In this document: piece after piece, positions 33,695 to 44,779 of the stretch
How positions within the stretch are numbered: the stretch's first letter is position 1
Layout of the letters: the number at the start of each line of letters is the position of its first letter
Origin: Budorcas taxicolor
Taxonomy: Eukaryota; Chordata; Mammalia; Artiodactyla; Bovidae
Length of the DNA: 64,000 nucleotides
Direction of reading: 5' to 3'
NCBI RefSeq assembly: GCF_023091745.1
Contig: NC_068925.1
Span: 70,683,085 to 70,747,084, forward strand
Notes under the pieces: generated by a model
Databases searched by the model: none
Told to the model about the DNA's origin: nothing
The model's input: only the letters and a program-made list of their open reading frames with translations
Program-made: the position numbers and the translations under genes

Positions 33695-34608
33695 ATAGAA
33701 AATAAATGAATCCAGCCGCTGCCCCCTGGTTAGTGTTGGTAGTGGTGATGGTGGTGATGGTGATGGGAGTAAATGTTATAATTTAAGCACACCTAAAAGT
33801 TAAAATGAACTTTCTACTAATGGTGCTTATGCCCTGATGTGGTCATTTGTTAATTTATCCCCTTCATAATTTGAGAAGCATCTGCAATTTTAGCTTCCAG
33901 AGCTTCCCGCTTCCATACTTAGCTAACCCTTTGTAGCATTTTGGTAAGCCAGAAAGAAATTCATTTCATCATAGTTTTCTGAATCTCCTTTTACCTATTC
34001 AACCAAGTTCTGTGTCATCAAACCTAGATGACCCATTGCAGGGCAAAGCATGCAGTGAGGGACAAGAGTGATACTCTTATGAATAATTTTGACACTTCTC
34101 TCTCTGTCTTGTCTAAATTTTTTTTTTTTTTCTATGTGTTCTTGGTATCCCCAGGAATGAGTCCTCCTCCCTGGATTACTGACACGTCTTACTGATTCAC
34201 TGAGGTCAGCTTCCACAATTGCTTTGCTAGTTCAGACATTCTCCTTCTCAGCCATGCTTCAGACTCATTCTGTGCCACAGTTAACTCTCCAGGAAGCAAC
34301 CTGCCTACTTCTAAGTTATCTTGACCATTAAACAGTCAGGCCCTCCAATGTCTCTCAGTTCCAATGATAAGAGATCAAATGGTGAGGGTGGAGGATGGAA
34401 GGGTTGCTATTCATGGAGGGGAGGAGAAAGGCAGTTTGTGATGTATTTACACCCTTTTTAAACCAATACTTACATTAGCTAACAGCTAAAATGCAAAGCT
34501 ACTCTCAACTCCATTTTTACTAAGAAAGATGAAGACGCAAGGGAAAACACTGATAAGTAGAATTAATCAAGAAAAATTACTTCTAGAGAATGTATTAGGG
34601 TAATATTG
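33695..34608. other. Single-copy stretch, no gene seen
   Basis: A TGGTGA-type minisatellite lies at 33735-33772 and a T-run at 34119-34131. Nothing else recognised. Confidence 0.4.
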
Positions 34609-34610
34609 AA

Positions 34611-34818
34611 TTGCTTGCTTAGTCTCTCAGTCATGTCCAACCCTTTGGACTGTAGCTCACGAGGCTCCTCTGTCCATGAGATTTCCTAGGCAAGAATACT
34701 TAAGTGGGTTGCTGTTTCCTCCTTCAGGGGATCTTCCTGACCCAGGGATTAAACCTGCATCTCCTGTACCTCTTGCATTGGAGGCAGATTCTTTACCTGC
34801 TGAGCCACTGGAAAAGCC
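34611..34818 (-). mobile_element. Bov-tA SINE, antisense
   Basis: Antisense BovA body ('agtctctcagtcatgtccaacc') through the antisense head 'ggcagattctttacctgctgagccactgg'. First of a run of four Bov SINEs in 1.1 kb. Confidence 0.92.
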
Positions 34819-34861
34819 CTAACATTGGATTCAGATCCATCTGACTCATCTTCTCTATGTA

Positions 34862-35068
34862 CAGCACGTGCACACAGTCTTGTCTGACTCTTTGTGACCC
34901 CATGGACTGTAGCCCACCAGGATCATCTGTCCGTGGAATTTTCCAGGTAAGGATACTGGATTGGGTTTTCATTTGCCCCTCCAGAGGAACTTCCAGACCC
35001 AGGGAGAGATCTCGTGTCTCCTGCATTGGCAGATGGATTCTTTGCCACTGTGCCACCTGAAAAGCCCT
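34862..35068 (-). mobile_element. Bov-tA SINE, antisense
   Basis: Antisense Bov-tA from 'cagtcttgtctgactctttgtg' to 'gattctttgccactgtgccacctg'. It lies 43 bases after the previous SINE and 17 bases before the Bov-A2. Confidence 0.92.
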
Positions 35069-35085
35069 TATTAGATAATCATCAA

Positions 35086-35355
35086 CGGAGAAGGCAATGG
35101 CACCCCACTCCAGTACTCTTGCCTGGAAAATCCCATGGACAGAGGAGCCTGGAAGGCTGCAGTCCATGGGGTCATGAAGAGTCAGACACAACTGAGCAAC
35201 TTCACTTTCACTTTTCACTTCCATGCATCGGAGAAGGAAATGGCAACCCACTCCAGTGTTCTTGCCTGGAGAATCCCAGGGATGGGGGAGCCTGGTGGGC
35301 TGCCGTCTATGGGGCCGCACAGAGTCGGACACGACTGAAGCGACTTAGCAGCAGT
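35086..35355 (+). mobile_element. Bov-A2 SINE (BovA dimer)
   Basis: Two BovA units are joined by 'cttcactttcacttttcactt'. The second unit ends in the diagnostic 'gactgaagcgacttagcagcag'. A perfect target duplication taatcatcaa is at 35076-35085 and 35356-35365. Confidence 0.96.
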
Positions 35356-35507
35356 TAATCATCAAAAACCAAAACCACAAGAGATAACAAGGCAATGAGT
35401 ATACTTCTGATATTGAAATTATTGCACTTATTTTTAATTCCTTGAAAATCAGTTATTTTGAAGGCACATATGGTAAACTTTGGGCAACTAAAATATTCAG
35501 TAATTAT

Positions 35508-35703
35508 GGGCTTCCCTTGTGGCTCAGTTGGTTAAAAATCTGCTTGCAATGCAGAGACCTGGGTTCAATCCCTGGGTTGGGAAGATCCCTGGAGAAGGGA
35601 AAGGCTACCCACTCCAGTATTCTGGCCTAGAAAATCCCATGGACTATGTAGTCCATGGATTCACAAACAGTCGGACACAACGGAACAACTTTCACTTCAC
35701 TTA
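35508..35703 (+). mobile_element. Bov-tA SINE
   Basis: 'gggcttcccttgtggctcag' head, 'gacctgggttcaatccctggg', then the BovA body with a short deletion around 'ccatggactatgtagtcc'. The tail is 'tttcacttcactt'. Confidence 0.93.
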
Positions 35704-36415
35704 ACAGGCTCCATTGCCTTCTCCATAATTTGGAATAGTGAGACTTTATTAATCATCTACTCTATGTAAGTTCTTTGTTAGATACTCTAAAGTCGCAATT
35801 CTTAACCTATGTCTGTAGAATTCGGAGAGATTTAGGAATGGACTTCAGGAGCACATGAACCCACAGAGTTAGTGTGCAGAATTTTGTATCTGTATATTTA
35901 TGCTTATTTTCCTGCAAGAAAAGAGTCCATGACCTTCATCAGCACTATTGTTAGTTATAAGTAGACCTTAAATCAAGACTCAGGATAAGTAGATATTTTC
36001 TCCATGGTAGGTGCTTAGCAAGGATGCTTTAGTGAGAAAATATCACAGATTTTTAAAAAGTTACCAAGTATTAGCTGACTTTCTCCCAGAAAATAGTTAA
36101 TCCAAAGGTGGATTTCTGGTTCCAACAAAATCACTCCAAAGGCGATTCTGTTCTTGCTGTTGTTTTTATTTCTTTCGAGGGGAACCTTGTTCAGACCCTG
36201 GAATGTAAAGCCATACTCTTTAACTCCTACCCAATCACCACTTACCAAGAAAATTTCCTTTCTCATTCCTAACTTTTTCCTTCCTAGAGTTTGTCCTGTA
36301 TGCTCCAAATTCTTCCCCCTGCTGTTCCCTGTCTTTGCTTCTCTCATTCCCTCTCAATTCCTTTCCTCTGCCCCTGGCTGCAAATCGACTCTGTCATTCA
36401 CAACAGAGCAGCTGT
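35704..36415. other. Single-copy stretch, no gene seen
   Basis: No recognised repeat. The 127-residue frame at 36154-36537 runs into the next block but shows no known domain. Confidence 0.4.
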
Positions 36416-37285
36416 CGTTGGCTGGGAGAACCAGGCTCCTTGGTTTTAGACGGCCCCGGAACAAGGCAGCGACTTTGGTCTCCGGGCTCCTCAATAGACC
36501 AAACAACAAAGCCGTGGTGAAAGAAGGTGTCTTCTAAGAAGTTCACATTACGGCCCACTGTAAAAGAAAATGGTGATATTGTTACAGCCGCCAGTTTCTT
36601 CCCATTGTCTTCCTTGTCAAAAACATGCCCCCTCCAAAGGGACGGGATGCGTTTCAGTACAATTTGAGAATGCTCAGTAACCCAATATTATCTCCGTTTC
36701 CCTCCTTGTTTCATGTTACTTTCTGATCCTTGCGCTCTCCCAAGTTCACAGCGGTCCATGACATTACGGTGACTCGCTAACTTTCCCATTATCCTTACAG
36801 TCAAAGGGAGAACAATAGGTCGTGTTATTCTGTATTTCGCTTCCCTGTCACTCAGTGTTTTATCTCCGCTGATACCCCGGTACCAGACACAGAAACCAAA
36901 GTAGGTTGTCTTGTCTTCAGCGAATCTTGAATGCCTTTTGTTCAGAGAGGCGTTTTGTATTCATCAGTCAACTGAGGACTCATCCTGAAGAAGGCCTCAG
37001 TCAGCACAGCCCCAAGTGAAAAAAGGATACCCAAGTTGTGAAATATTCATGGCAAAAGGTACCTCAATCACGTTCACCTTTTGGCCCCCCAAGCCCGAAA
37101 GGATCACTAACAGTAACCTGCAAATCTTGTAGGACGTGAACATTTCCTGGATGAAATAACCTGCCATGTCTCATATCCACGGTTGTTATTAAAGCTATTC
37201 ACACAGGCCCATTTATCTTCCTACTCTATCTGCCAGCACGACTGTGTCAAACAGTTTTAATAAAAGTCCAAAGGTGAGATGATAG
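36416..37285. promoter_or_regulatory. Candidate conserved non-coding block, CpG-retaining
   Basis: 0.87 kb without repeats, in a window otherwise saturated with them. CpGs persist ('cattacggccc', 'cattacggtgactcgc', 'tctccgctgataccccgg', 'cagcgaatcttg'). A perfect SOX-type word, aacaatag, is at 36811-36818. Composition differs from its AT-rich neighbours. Regulatory role is inferred; no coding exon is evident. Confidence 0.35.
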
Positions 37286-37800
37286 TGATCAAAGCTTAAC
37301 CCGATTTCTTCCCCTTCTTCTTAGAAAAAGAGAGATAGCCTTTCCCCCCTCCATACACCGCTTCTTTAAATGCCTCTCCTGTGGTGCTTAGAGACAGTAG
37401 TGAAGCCAAATTAAATGACATGGCATTTATGTTTCTGAAGAATAAGATCTTACCATATCAATAAACTCATGTCTAAACAGACAGTAACTGAAGAATATAA
37501 TGGGTGCTAATTGAATGCAATCAGTTGATGACTATTAGGTGTCAAATTCAACCAGAAATCCATCAACAGGATTCATGCATAGATATGCAGAAACAGAGGA
37601 AAAGGGGGTGGGGGTGGGGGGGGGTAGAGGGGGAGGGTGCAGGCAATGGGACATAAAATACCACTTTCCATAAGAATTATTCTCCCAGAGTTCCTGATAA
37701 TATAAGAGCTCAATACTCAAGATTCCATGGAAGTTCTGTTTTTATGTAGATCTAGATTTCAGACAAGGAGGATCCACTTCCAAAGTAAAGAATGCAGCTG
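37286..37800. other. Single-copy stretch, no gene seen
   Basis: A G-rich run lies at 37603-37636. No gene. Confidence 0.4.
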
Positions 37801-37803
37801 GGG

Positions 37804-37946
37804 GACTTCCCTGGTGGTCCCGTGGCTAAGACTCTAGGCTCCCAATTCAGGGGCCCCAAGTTCAATCCCTGGTCAGGGAACTAGATCCCACAAGCTGCAA
37901 CTAAGACCTGGTGCAGTCAAATGAAGAAATAAATAAATATTTTAGA
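37804..37946 (+). mobile_element. CHR-type SINE
   Basis: 'gacttccctggtggtcccgtggctaagactctaggctcccaattcagggg' and 'tcaatccctggtcagggaactagatccc' with an AAATAAAT tail. Imperfect flanking repeats 'gaatgcagctggg' (37791-37803) and 'gaatgtaggtggg' suggest an old target duplication. Confidence 0.85.
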
Positions 37947-38189
37947 AAGGAATGTAGGTGGGCTGCAACAGGGAAAAGAAAGTTAATGAATGAACCCCAG
38001 GTTCTTCCCAAATTATACTTACTTTATTTGTGCTTATTCTCTGTCAGATGCTGTACTGTGCATTTTCCATGAAAACATAGGAAGGTTAAAAGGGGTTTGT
38101 TATAATTTCCTAGTGCCTTTGGAAATGAGAAGATTTTAGATGAAGAAGGGCAAAGAGAAACCAGCTTAAACAATGTCCTGGATAAATCC

Positions 38190-38790
38190 TCAGTTCAGTC
38201 GCTCAGTCGTGTCTGACTCTTTGCGACCCCATGAATCGCCGCACGCCAGGCCTCCCTGTCCATCACCAACTCCCAGAGTTCACTCAGACTCACATCCATC
38301 GAGTCTGTGATGCCATCCAGCCATCTCATCCTCTGTCATCCCCTTCTCCTCCCGCCCCCAATCCCTCCCAGCATTAGAGTCTTTTCCAATGATTCAACTC
38401 TTCTCATGAGGTGGCCAAAGTACTGGAGTTTCAGCTTTAGCACCATTCTTTCCAAAGAAATCCCAGGGCTGATCTCCTTCAGAATGGACTGGTTGGATCT
38501 CCTTGCAGTCCAAGGGACTCTCAAGAGTCTTCCCCAGCACCACAGTTCAAAAGCATCAATTCTTCGGCGCTCAGCCTTCTTCACAGTCTGACTCTCACAT
38601 CCATACATGACCACAGGAAAAACCATAGCCTTGACTAGACAGACCTTAGTCGGCAAAGTAATGTCTCTGCTTTTGAATATGCTCTCTAGGTTGGTCATAA
38701 CTTTTCTTCCAAGGAGTAAGCGTCTTTTAATTTCATGGCTGCAATCACCATCTGCAGTGATTTGGGAGTCCCAAAAAATAAAGTCTGATA
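38190..38790 (-). mobile_element. BovB 3' end, antisense arm of a head-to-head pair
   Basis: A 0.6 kb antisense BovB 3' region. The minus frame 38336-38698 is the C-terminus. It carries the variants TKVCLVK and SLERM, shared with the plus-strand copy at 38809 but not with the other copies compared (TKVR or TKVH, LEGM). It ends within 'ccaaaaaataaagtctgat', and 18 unassigned bases separate it from the next BovB. Confidence 0.95.
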
Positions 38791-38808
38791 CCAGTTGCTA
38801 CCTTTAAC

Positions 38809-40850
38809 ACAGTAGAAGTGAGAAATAGATATAAGGGCCTAGATCTGATAGATAGAGTGCCTGATGAACTATGGATGGAGGTTCGTGACATTGTGCAGAA
38901 GTCAGGGATCAAGACCACCCCCATGGAAAAGAAATGCAAAAAAGCAAATGGCTGTCTGGGGAGGCCTTACAAATAGCTGTGAAGAGAAGAGAGGCGGAAA
39001 GCAAAGGAGAAAAGGAAAGATATAGGCATCTAAATGCAGAGTTCCAAAGAACAGCAAGAAGAGATAAGAAAGCCTTCTTCAGCGATCAGTGCAAAGAAAT
39101 AGAGGAAAACAACAGATTGGGAAAGACTAGAGATCTCTTCAAGAAAATTAGAGATACCAAGGGAACATTTCATGCAAAGATGGGCTCAATAAAGGACAGA
39201 AATGGTATGGACCTAACTGAAGCAGAAGATATTAAGAACAGGTGGCAAGAATACACAGAAGAACTGTACAAAAAAGATCTTCACGACCCAGATAAGCATG
39301 ATGATGTGATCACTAATCTAGAACCAGACATCTTGGAATGTGAAGTCAAGTGGGCCTTAGAAAGCATCACTATGAACAAAGCTAGTGGAGATGATGGAAT
39401 TCCAATTGAGCTCTTTCAAATCCTGAAAGATGATGCTGTGAAAGTGCTGCACTCAATATGCCAGCAAATTTGGAAAAGTCAGCAGTGGCCACAGGACTGG
39501 AAAAGGTCAGTGTTCATTCCAATTCCAAAGAAAGGCAATGCCAAAGAATGCTCAAACTACCGCCCAATGGCACTCATCTCACATGCTAGTAAAGTAATGC
39601 TCAAAATTCTCCAAGCCAGGCTTCAGCAATACGTGAACCGTGAACTTCCTGACGTTCAAGCTTGTTTTGGAAAAGGCAGAGGAACCAGAGATCAAATTGC
39701 CAACATCTGCTGGATCATGGAAGAAGCAAGAGAGTTCCAGAAAAACATCTATTTCTGCTTTATTGACTATGCCAAAGCCTTTGACTGTGTGGATCACAAT
39801 AAACTGTGGAAAATTCTGAAAGAGATGGGAATACCAGACCACCTAACCTGCCTCTAGAGAAATCTGTATGCAGGTTAGGAAGCAACAGTTAGAACTGGAC
39901 ATGGAACAGCAGACTGGTTGCAAATAGGAAAAGGAGTACGTCAAGGCTGTATATTGTCACCCTGCTTATTTAACTTCTATGCAGAGTACATCATGAGAAA
40001 TGCTGCACTGGAAGAAACACAAGCTGGAATCAAGATTGCCGGGAGAAATATCAATAACCTCAGATATGCAGATGACACCACCATTATGGCAGAAAGTGAA
40101 GAGGAACTAAAAAGCCTCTTGATGAAAGTGAAAGGGGAGAGTGAAAAAGTTGGCTTAAAGCTCAACATTCAGAAAACGAAGATCATGGCATCTGGTCCCA
40201 TCACTTCATGGGAAATAGATGGGAAAACAGTGGAAACGGTGTCAGACTTTATTTTTGGGGGGCTCCAGAATCACTGCAGATGGTGACTGCAGCCATGAAA
40301 TTAAAAGACACTTACTCCTTGGAAGAAAAGTTATGACCAACCTAGATAGTATATTCAAAAGCAGAGACATTACTTTGCCGACTAAGGTCTGTCTAGTCAA
40401 GGCTATGGTTTTTCCTGTGGTCATGTATGGATGTGAGAGTTGGACTGTGAAGGAGGCTGAGCGCTGAAGAATTGATGTGTTTGAACTGTGGTGCTGGGGA
40501 AGACTCTTGAGAGTCCCTTGGACTGCAAGGAGATCCAACCAGTCCATTCTGAAGGAGATCAGCACTGGGATTTCTTTGGAAAGAATGATGCTAAAGCTGA
40601 AACTCCAGTACTCTGGCCACCTCATACGAAGAGTTGACTCATTGGAAAAGACTCTGATGCTGGGAGGGATTGGGGGCAGGAGGAGAAGGGGACGACGGAG
40701 GATGAGATGGCTGGATGGCATCACTGACTCAATGGATGTGAGTCTGAGTGAACTCCGGGAGATGGTGATGAACAGGGAGGCCTGGCGTGTGGCGATTCAT
40801 GGGGTTGCAAAGAGTCGGACACGACTGAGTGACTGAACTGAACTGAACTG
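38809..40850 (+). mobile_element. BovB (RTE) LINE, 2.04 kb, best-preserved frame
   Basis: Sense BovB from the segment that follows the endonuclease ('gaagtgagaaatagatataaggg') to the BovB 3' end. The RT frame is open from 38934 to 39857. It has two in-frame TAG codons (39855-39857 and 39876-39878) and reopens in the same frame to about 40250. There an extra G in a G-run shifts it. After the shift a TGA at 40465-40467 replaces a CGA Arg codon. It lacks the 5' end and most of the endonuclease, so it could never have been autonomous. Confidence 0.96.
38934..40836 (+). pseudogene. BovB reverse transcriptase remnant, near-open
   Basis: RTE-clade reverse transcriptase with the core largely intact. 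It shows SNYRPMAL, then FIDYAKAFDCVDH (motif A), VRQGCILSPCLFN (motif B), and LRYADDTT (motif C, at about 40057-40080). Breaks are two stop codons between motifs A and B, a one-base insertion in a G-run near 40255, and a stop at 40465. The 307-residue first piece is the longest RT frame in the window. The enzyme copies its RNA at a nicked genomic target; here it is defective. Confidence 0.92.
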
Positions 40851-40869
40851 ATAAAGATTTGTACCCCAA

Positions 40870-41525
40870 AGGCATCAAATGATACTCCCTAAACACAAAA
40901 ATCTATGCCATGAAAATGAGATACAGCTCTGCCAGCCAGGAAGATGATACACATATCCATATTTTCTCTGGTAGCCAAAGGTGTATCTCTACAAAGAAGA
41001 TCAAGTTCATTTTCTATTATCAATCTATTGGAAGTCTTACTGGTACAGAAAATCTCTAGCAGTAAACAGTTTAAAAATCATTTATGTTTAGCTTCATAAT
41101 GCAGCAACAACAGATTGAATTTCTAAACACTCCTTTTCTAAGTTCATTGGATTTGCTTTTTCCAGTACGAGATGACTTAAGAATACATAAAATGGCAGCA
41201 GTTAAATTAATCTGGCGTTTCCTTGCTCACGGCTGGTGTATTCAATTTCATAGGTCCATCCCCACTACAGTTGGTACACAACTTGTCTTTCCCAATCATT
41301 TGCTTTTTATGTTTCTTAGAATGCATTAGAGAGGCATACCTCCTTCTTCATAGCTAAAGAGTCACCATTACTTGTCCTGTATTCAAATTCCCAATTTGTG
41401 GCATGGTGCCGACTAATAAAATAACTGGGACTACTGTCACCAAAGTGGTTGAATACATGTTGCAGTTCTTACATTCACATATCTTGCCCTTGTTTGAAAA
41501 CTGAATCTGGGACAAATAATTAAAT
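40870..41525. other. Single-copy stretch, no gene seen
   Basis: The part at about 41150-41330 ('aaatggcagcagttaaattaatctggcg...') is texturally like a conserved block, but the signal is weak. Confidence 0.35.
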
Positions 41526-41534
41526 CCAGGGGGC

Positions 41535-41738
41535 TTCCCTGGTGGCTCGGTGGAAAAGAATCTGCCTGTAATGCAGGAGACATGGGTTCAATCATTGGAT
41601 TGGGAAGATGCCCTGGAGAAGGAAATGACAACTCATTTCAGTTTTCTTGCCTTGAAAATCCCATGGACAGAGGAGCCTGGCAGGCTATAGTCCATGGGGT
41701 CGCAAGAGTCAAACATGACTTAGCGACTAAACCGCTAC
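41535..41738 (+). mobile_element. Bov-tA SINE
   Basis: 'ggcttccctggtggctcggtgg' head, 'gacatgggttcaatcattgg', BovA body, and 'caaacatgacttagcgactaaac' end. Confidence 0.92.
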
Positions 41739-41739
41739 C

Positions 41740-42055
41740 ACCAATCTAATCTAGCGGGCAGTTGTCTTCCCTACATGTTTTCCAACACACAATGTCTTAG
41801 CAAGTTCATCTTTAACCAGTCCCTTCCTCTCTTCATGTTGTCCATTCTCTTCCCAAAGCACAGCTCAGAGAAGACTGTCTTATGTAATGATGGGCTCTGA
41901 AAACCCTAAATACGGTTTTTATCCACCTGCCTGTGTCATTTCTTTCTCCCTAACAATGCAACTTATTTCAAGAGAGTTTTATCCTTTCTTCTTACTTTCT
42001 TCCTGTGTATTTGTGTATATTCAATTTGTAACATATATACCATCCTATATATGGC
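41740..42055. other. Single-copy stretch, no gene seen
   Basis: Nothing recognised. Confidence 0.4.
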
Positions 42056-42057
42056 AT

Positions 42058-42111
42058 TCCTGGAGAAGGAAATGGCAATTCACTCCAGTATTCTTGCCTG
42101 GAAAATCCCAT
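42058..42111 (+). mobile_element. BovA fragment (first 50 bases)
   Basis: 'cctggagaaggaaatggcaattc' to 'ttgcctggaaaatccca' is the start of a BovA unit that ends abruptly. It lacks the 3' half and tail, so it is either a deletion remnant or an aberrant insertion. Confidence 0.85.
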
Positions 42112-42114
42112 ACA

Positions 42115-42812
42115 TACATGCCATAAATTCAATCAAGGTTTTATTTACAACATTACATGGAAAAGGAAACAGAATCACAATTATGACTTTGAAATGTGAT
42201 AAAAGGAAAATAAACTGAAAATTTTAAAACTTATTTCATATGTGTGAGGTTGTGTATATTTCTTCAAGAGTTAAGGCTACCTTCTTTCTCCCTTGGATAC
42301 AATTTCATCTCTTGAAAGAATACCAGAATCATGTCATTGTCACTGATCCATGCAGACGGGACTGCATTAAGATGCCACTAAGATGACAAGATGACAGCAA
42401 TTTCAAGAGAAAAACCAGGTGATGAAGAGAGATTCAAGTCAGCAGAAGTCTCTGTACCCCACATTAGCTCCCTGGGACAAAGGAGTGGGAGTCAAGACTG
42501 CTGGGACCCCAGGTCTGTGAGGAAGAAACACCTTGGGCCATAATAGTCATGCCAAGACTGCTACCTTCTCTCAGGAGGCTTTCAGTGTGAGTTTCATAAA
42601 GTCATCCCGCCCCATCAGCTGAAGTCCACTATCATGTGTCTGGAAAAACATTGGTTCACTTCTAATCACAACAAGATGCTGAGCAAGTAAGACTTCGGTA
42701 GAAGTTGAAATCACCTCCCCCAGCTCAGGTACTGAATTTTTGCAGTAGTTTTGCTGCCTCTGAGATTAAAAGAAGAAAAGATGAAAGGGTTTCCTGTCTT
42801 TTAAGAAAGACC
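42115..42812. other. Single-copy stretch, no gene seen
   Basis: Nothing recognised. Confidence 0.4.
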
Positions 42813-42820
42813 AATAACAC

Positions 42821-43761
42821 TGGTTCCAAATAGGAAAAGGAGTACATCAAGGCTGTATATTGTCACCCTGCTTATTTAACTTCTATGCAGAGTACATCAT
42901 GAGAAATGCTGCACTGGAAGAAACACAACCTGGAATCAAGATTGCCGGGAGAAATATCAATAACCTCAGATATGCAGATGACACCACCCTTATGGCAGAA
43001 AGTGAAGAGGAACTAAAAAGCCTCTTGATGAAAGTGAAAGTGGAGAGTGCAAAAGTTGGCTTAAAGCTCAACATTCAGAAAACGAAGATGATGGCATCTG
43101 GTCCCATCAGTTCATGGGAAATAGATGGGGAAACAGTGGAAACAGTGTCAGACTTTCTTTTTGGGGCTCCAAAATCACTGCAGATGATGATTGCAGCCAT
43201 GAAATTAAAAGACGCTTACTCCTTGGAAGAAAAGTTATGACCAACCTAGATTGCATATTGAAAAGCAGAGACATTCCTTTGCCAACAAAGGTCCGTCTAG
43301 TTAAGGCTATGGTTTTTCCTGTGGTCATGTATGGATGTGAGAGTTGGACTGTGAAGAAAGCTGAGCATCAAAGAATTGATGCTTCTGAACTGTGGTGTTG
43401 GAGAAGACTCCTGCGAGTCCCTTGGACTGCAAGGAGATCCAACCAGTCTATTCTAAAGGAGATCAGCCCTGGGTGTTGTTTGGAAGGAATGATGCTAAAG
43501 CTGAAACTCCAGTACTTTGGCCACCTCATGCGAAGAGTTGACTTTGGAAAAGACTCTGATGCTGGAAGGGATTGGGGGCAGGAGGAAAAGGGGAGGACAG
43601 AGGATGAGATGGCTGGATGGCATCACCGACTTGATGGACGTGAGTTTGAGTGAACTCCAGGAGTTGGTGATGGACAGGAGGCCTGGCGTGCTGCGATTCA
43701 TGGGGTCGCAAAGAGTCATACACAACTGAGCGACTGAACTGAACTGAACTGCACTGAACTG
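42821..43761 (+). mobile_element. BovB (RTE) LINE, 5'-truncated
   Basis: Sense BovB from 'tggttccaaataggaaaagg' (just before RT motif B) to the BovB 3' end. LRYADDTT is at about 42966-42989. A base loss in the G-run near 43163 shifts the frame (42860-43240 to 43114-43653). Another shift near 43540 follows loss of 'tcattg'-type bases ('gacttTGGaaaag'). A likely target duplication is aataacac (42813-42820) and aatgacac (43762-43769), with one mismatch. Confidence 0.95.
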
Positions 43762-43769
43762 AATGACAC

Positions 43770-44370
43770 TTTTGAACCGTGTTGCTCCACAGCTTATGGC
43801 TCCTCTCTTTTTCGCCCATCTAGTCCATCAGGAGAACTATTCTTTGCCCGCAGTATCCAGATGACCCACATATGAACAGCACAGTGAGATTATGACGTCC
43901 CATCAACAGATTTGCCCAAGCAAGTAGTCTTGACCATGAATGTTATCCATGGTAATGATCCCTCTGCTGATAACTCAATCTAAATCCATGGCTCCCATTT
44001 TCCCCCTTTCTATATTGAATCAGAGAATACTTAAGGGAACGTCAGCTTTGGAAAGGAAATCAGAGGTAAACCCCTCCAAGTTCCTGTTCGATATGAACAT
44101 TTCTTCTACAAGGGCTGTATTCTTCTCGACTCTTCTCAACACCACTCATGACATGGAATTCCCTATCACAGGGGCACCTCCCTGTGTCAGCTGGGAAGCC
44201 TGTCTGTAGGAAAAGTCATCCTCAAAGAGAGCTAAAATTTCCCTCCCTGTGTCTAGCATACTTAGCTCCTTTCTCCTCTCTGGAACCACAACTGATCATT
44301 TTTGTCCTGTTCTATCTCAAACGTCTGTCAACTCCATCATTTACTTCTTTGCAATAAATAAGCACAGCTG
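43770..44370. other. Single-copy stretch, no gene seen
   Basis: No recognised repeat. The plus frame 43940-44209 has no domain. Confidence 0.4.
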
Positions 44371-44374
44371 AAGG

Positions 44375-44638
44375 AGATTTTTTTTTTAAATGATTCTTCT
44401 CTTTTGGAGTGTACTGCGTCTTCATGGCTGTAGGCTTCTCACTGCAGTGGTTTCTCTTGTTGTGGAGTGCCGGCTCTAGGGCACTTGGGCTTAAGTAGTT
44501 GCACACGTGGTCTCAGTGGTTTAGGCTGGTGGGCTTAGTTGTCCCGTGGCATGTGCGATCTTCCCAGACCAGGGATCAAATCCATGACCCCCTGCATTCA
44601 CAGGCAGATTCTTAACCACTGGACCACCAGGGAAGTCC
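44375..44638 (-). mobile_element. CHR-2-type SINE, antisense
   Basis: A T-run (antisense A-tail), 'tctcttgttgtggagtgccggctctagggcacttgggcttaagtagttgcac', 'gcttagttgtcccgtggcatgtgcgatcttcccagaccaggg' and the antisense tRNA head 'attcttaaccactggaccaccagggaagtcc'. This is the long CHR form, as at 59950. Confidence 0.9.
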
Positions 44639-44779
44639 TGGAGGAGTTCTTAAGTCACGTGTGGATTCTACCTTCTAGAAGTTTCCTCTCTTTCTCTCAG
44701 TTCCTAGAGAACACCATAAAATTTGACGAGAAAACTTCCTTTCATTTTCTATTTTAAACAAAAATGTTCAATTATGATT

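Noticed and set aside
34793..35332. 179-residue minus-strand open frame
   Set aside because: Entirely antisense translation of two Bov SINEs; the same peptide pieces recur wherever these SINEs occur.
36154..36537. 127-residue plus-strand open frame
   Set aside because: No recognisable domain; it starts in AT-rich intergenic sequence and runs into a candidate noncoding block. Composition is not protein-like, and there is a longest-frame-by-chance effect in 64 kb.
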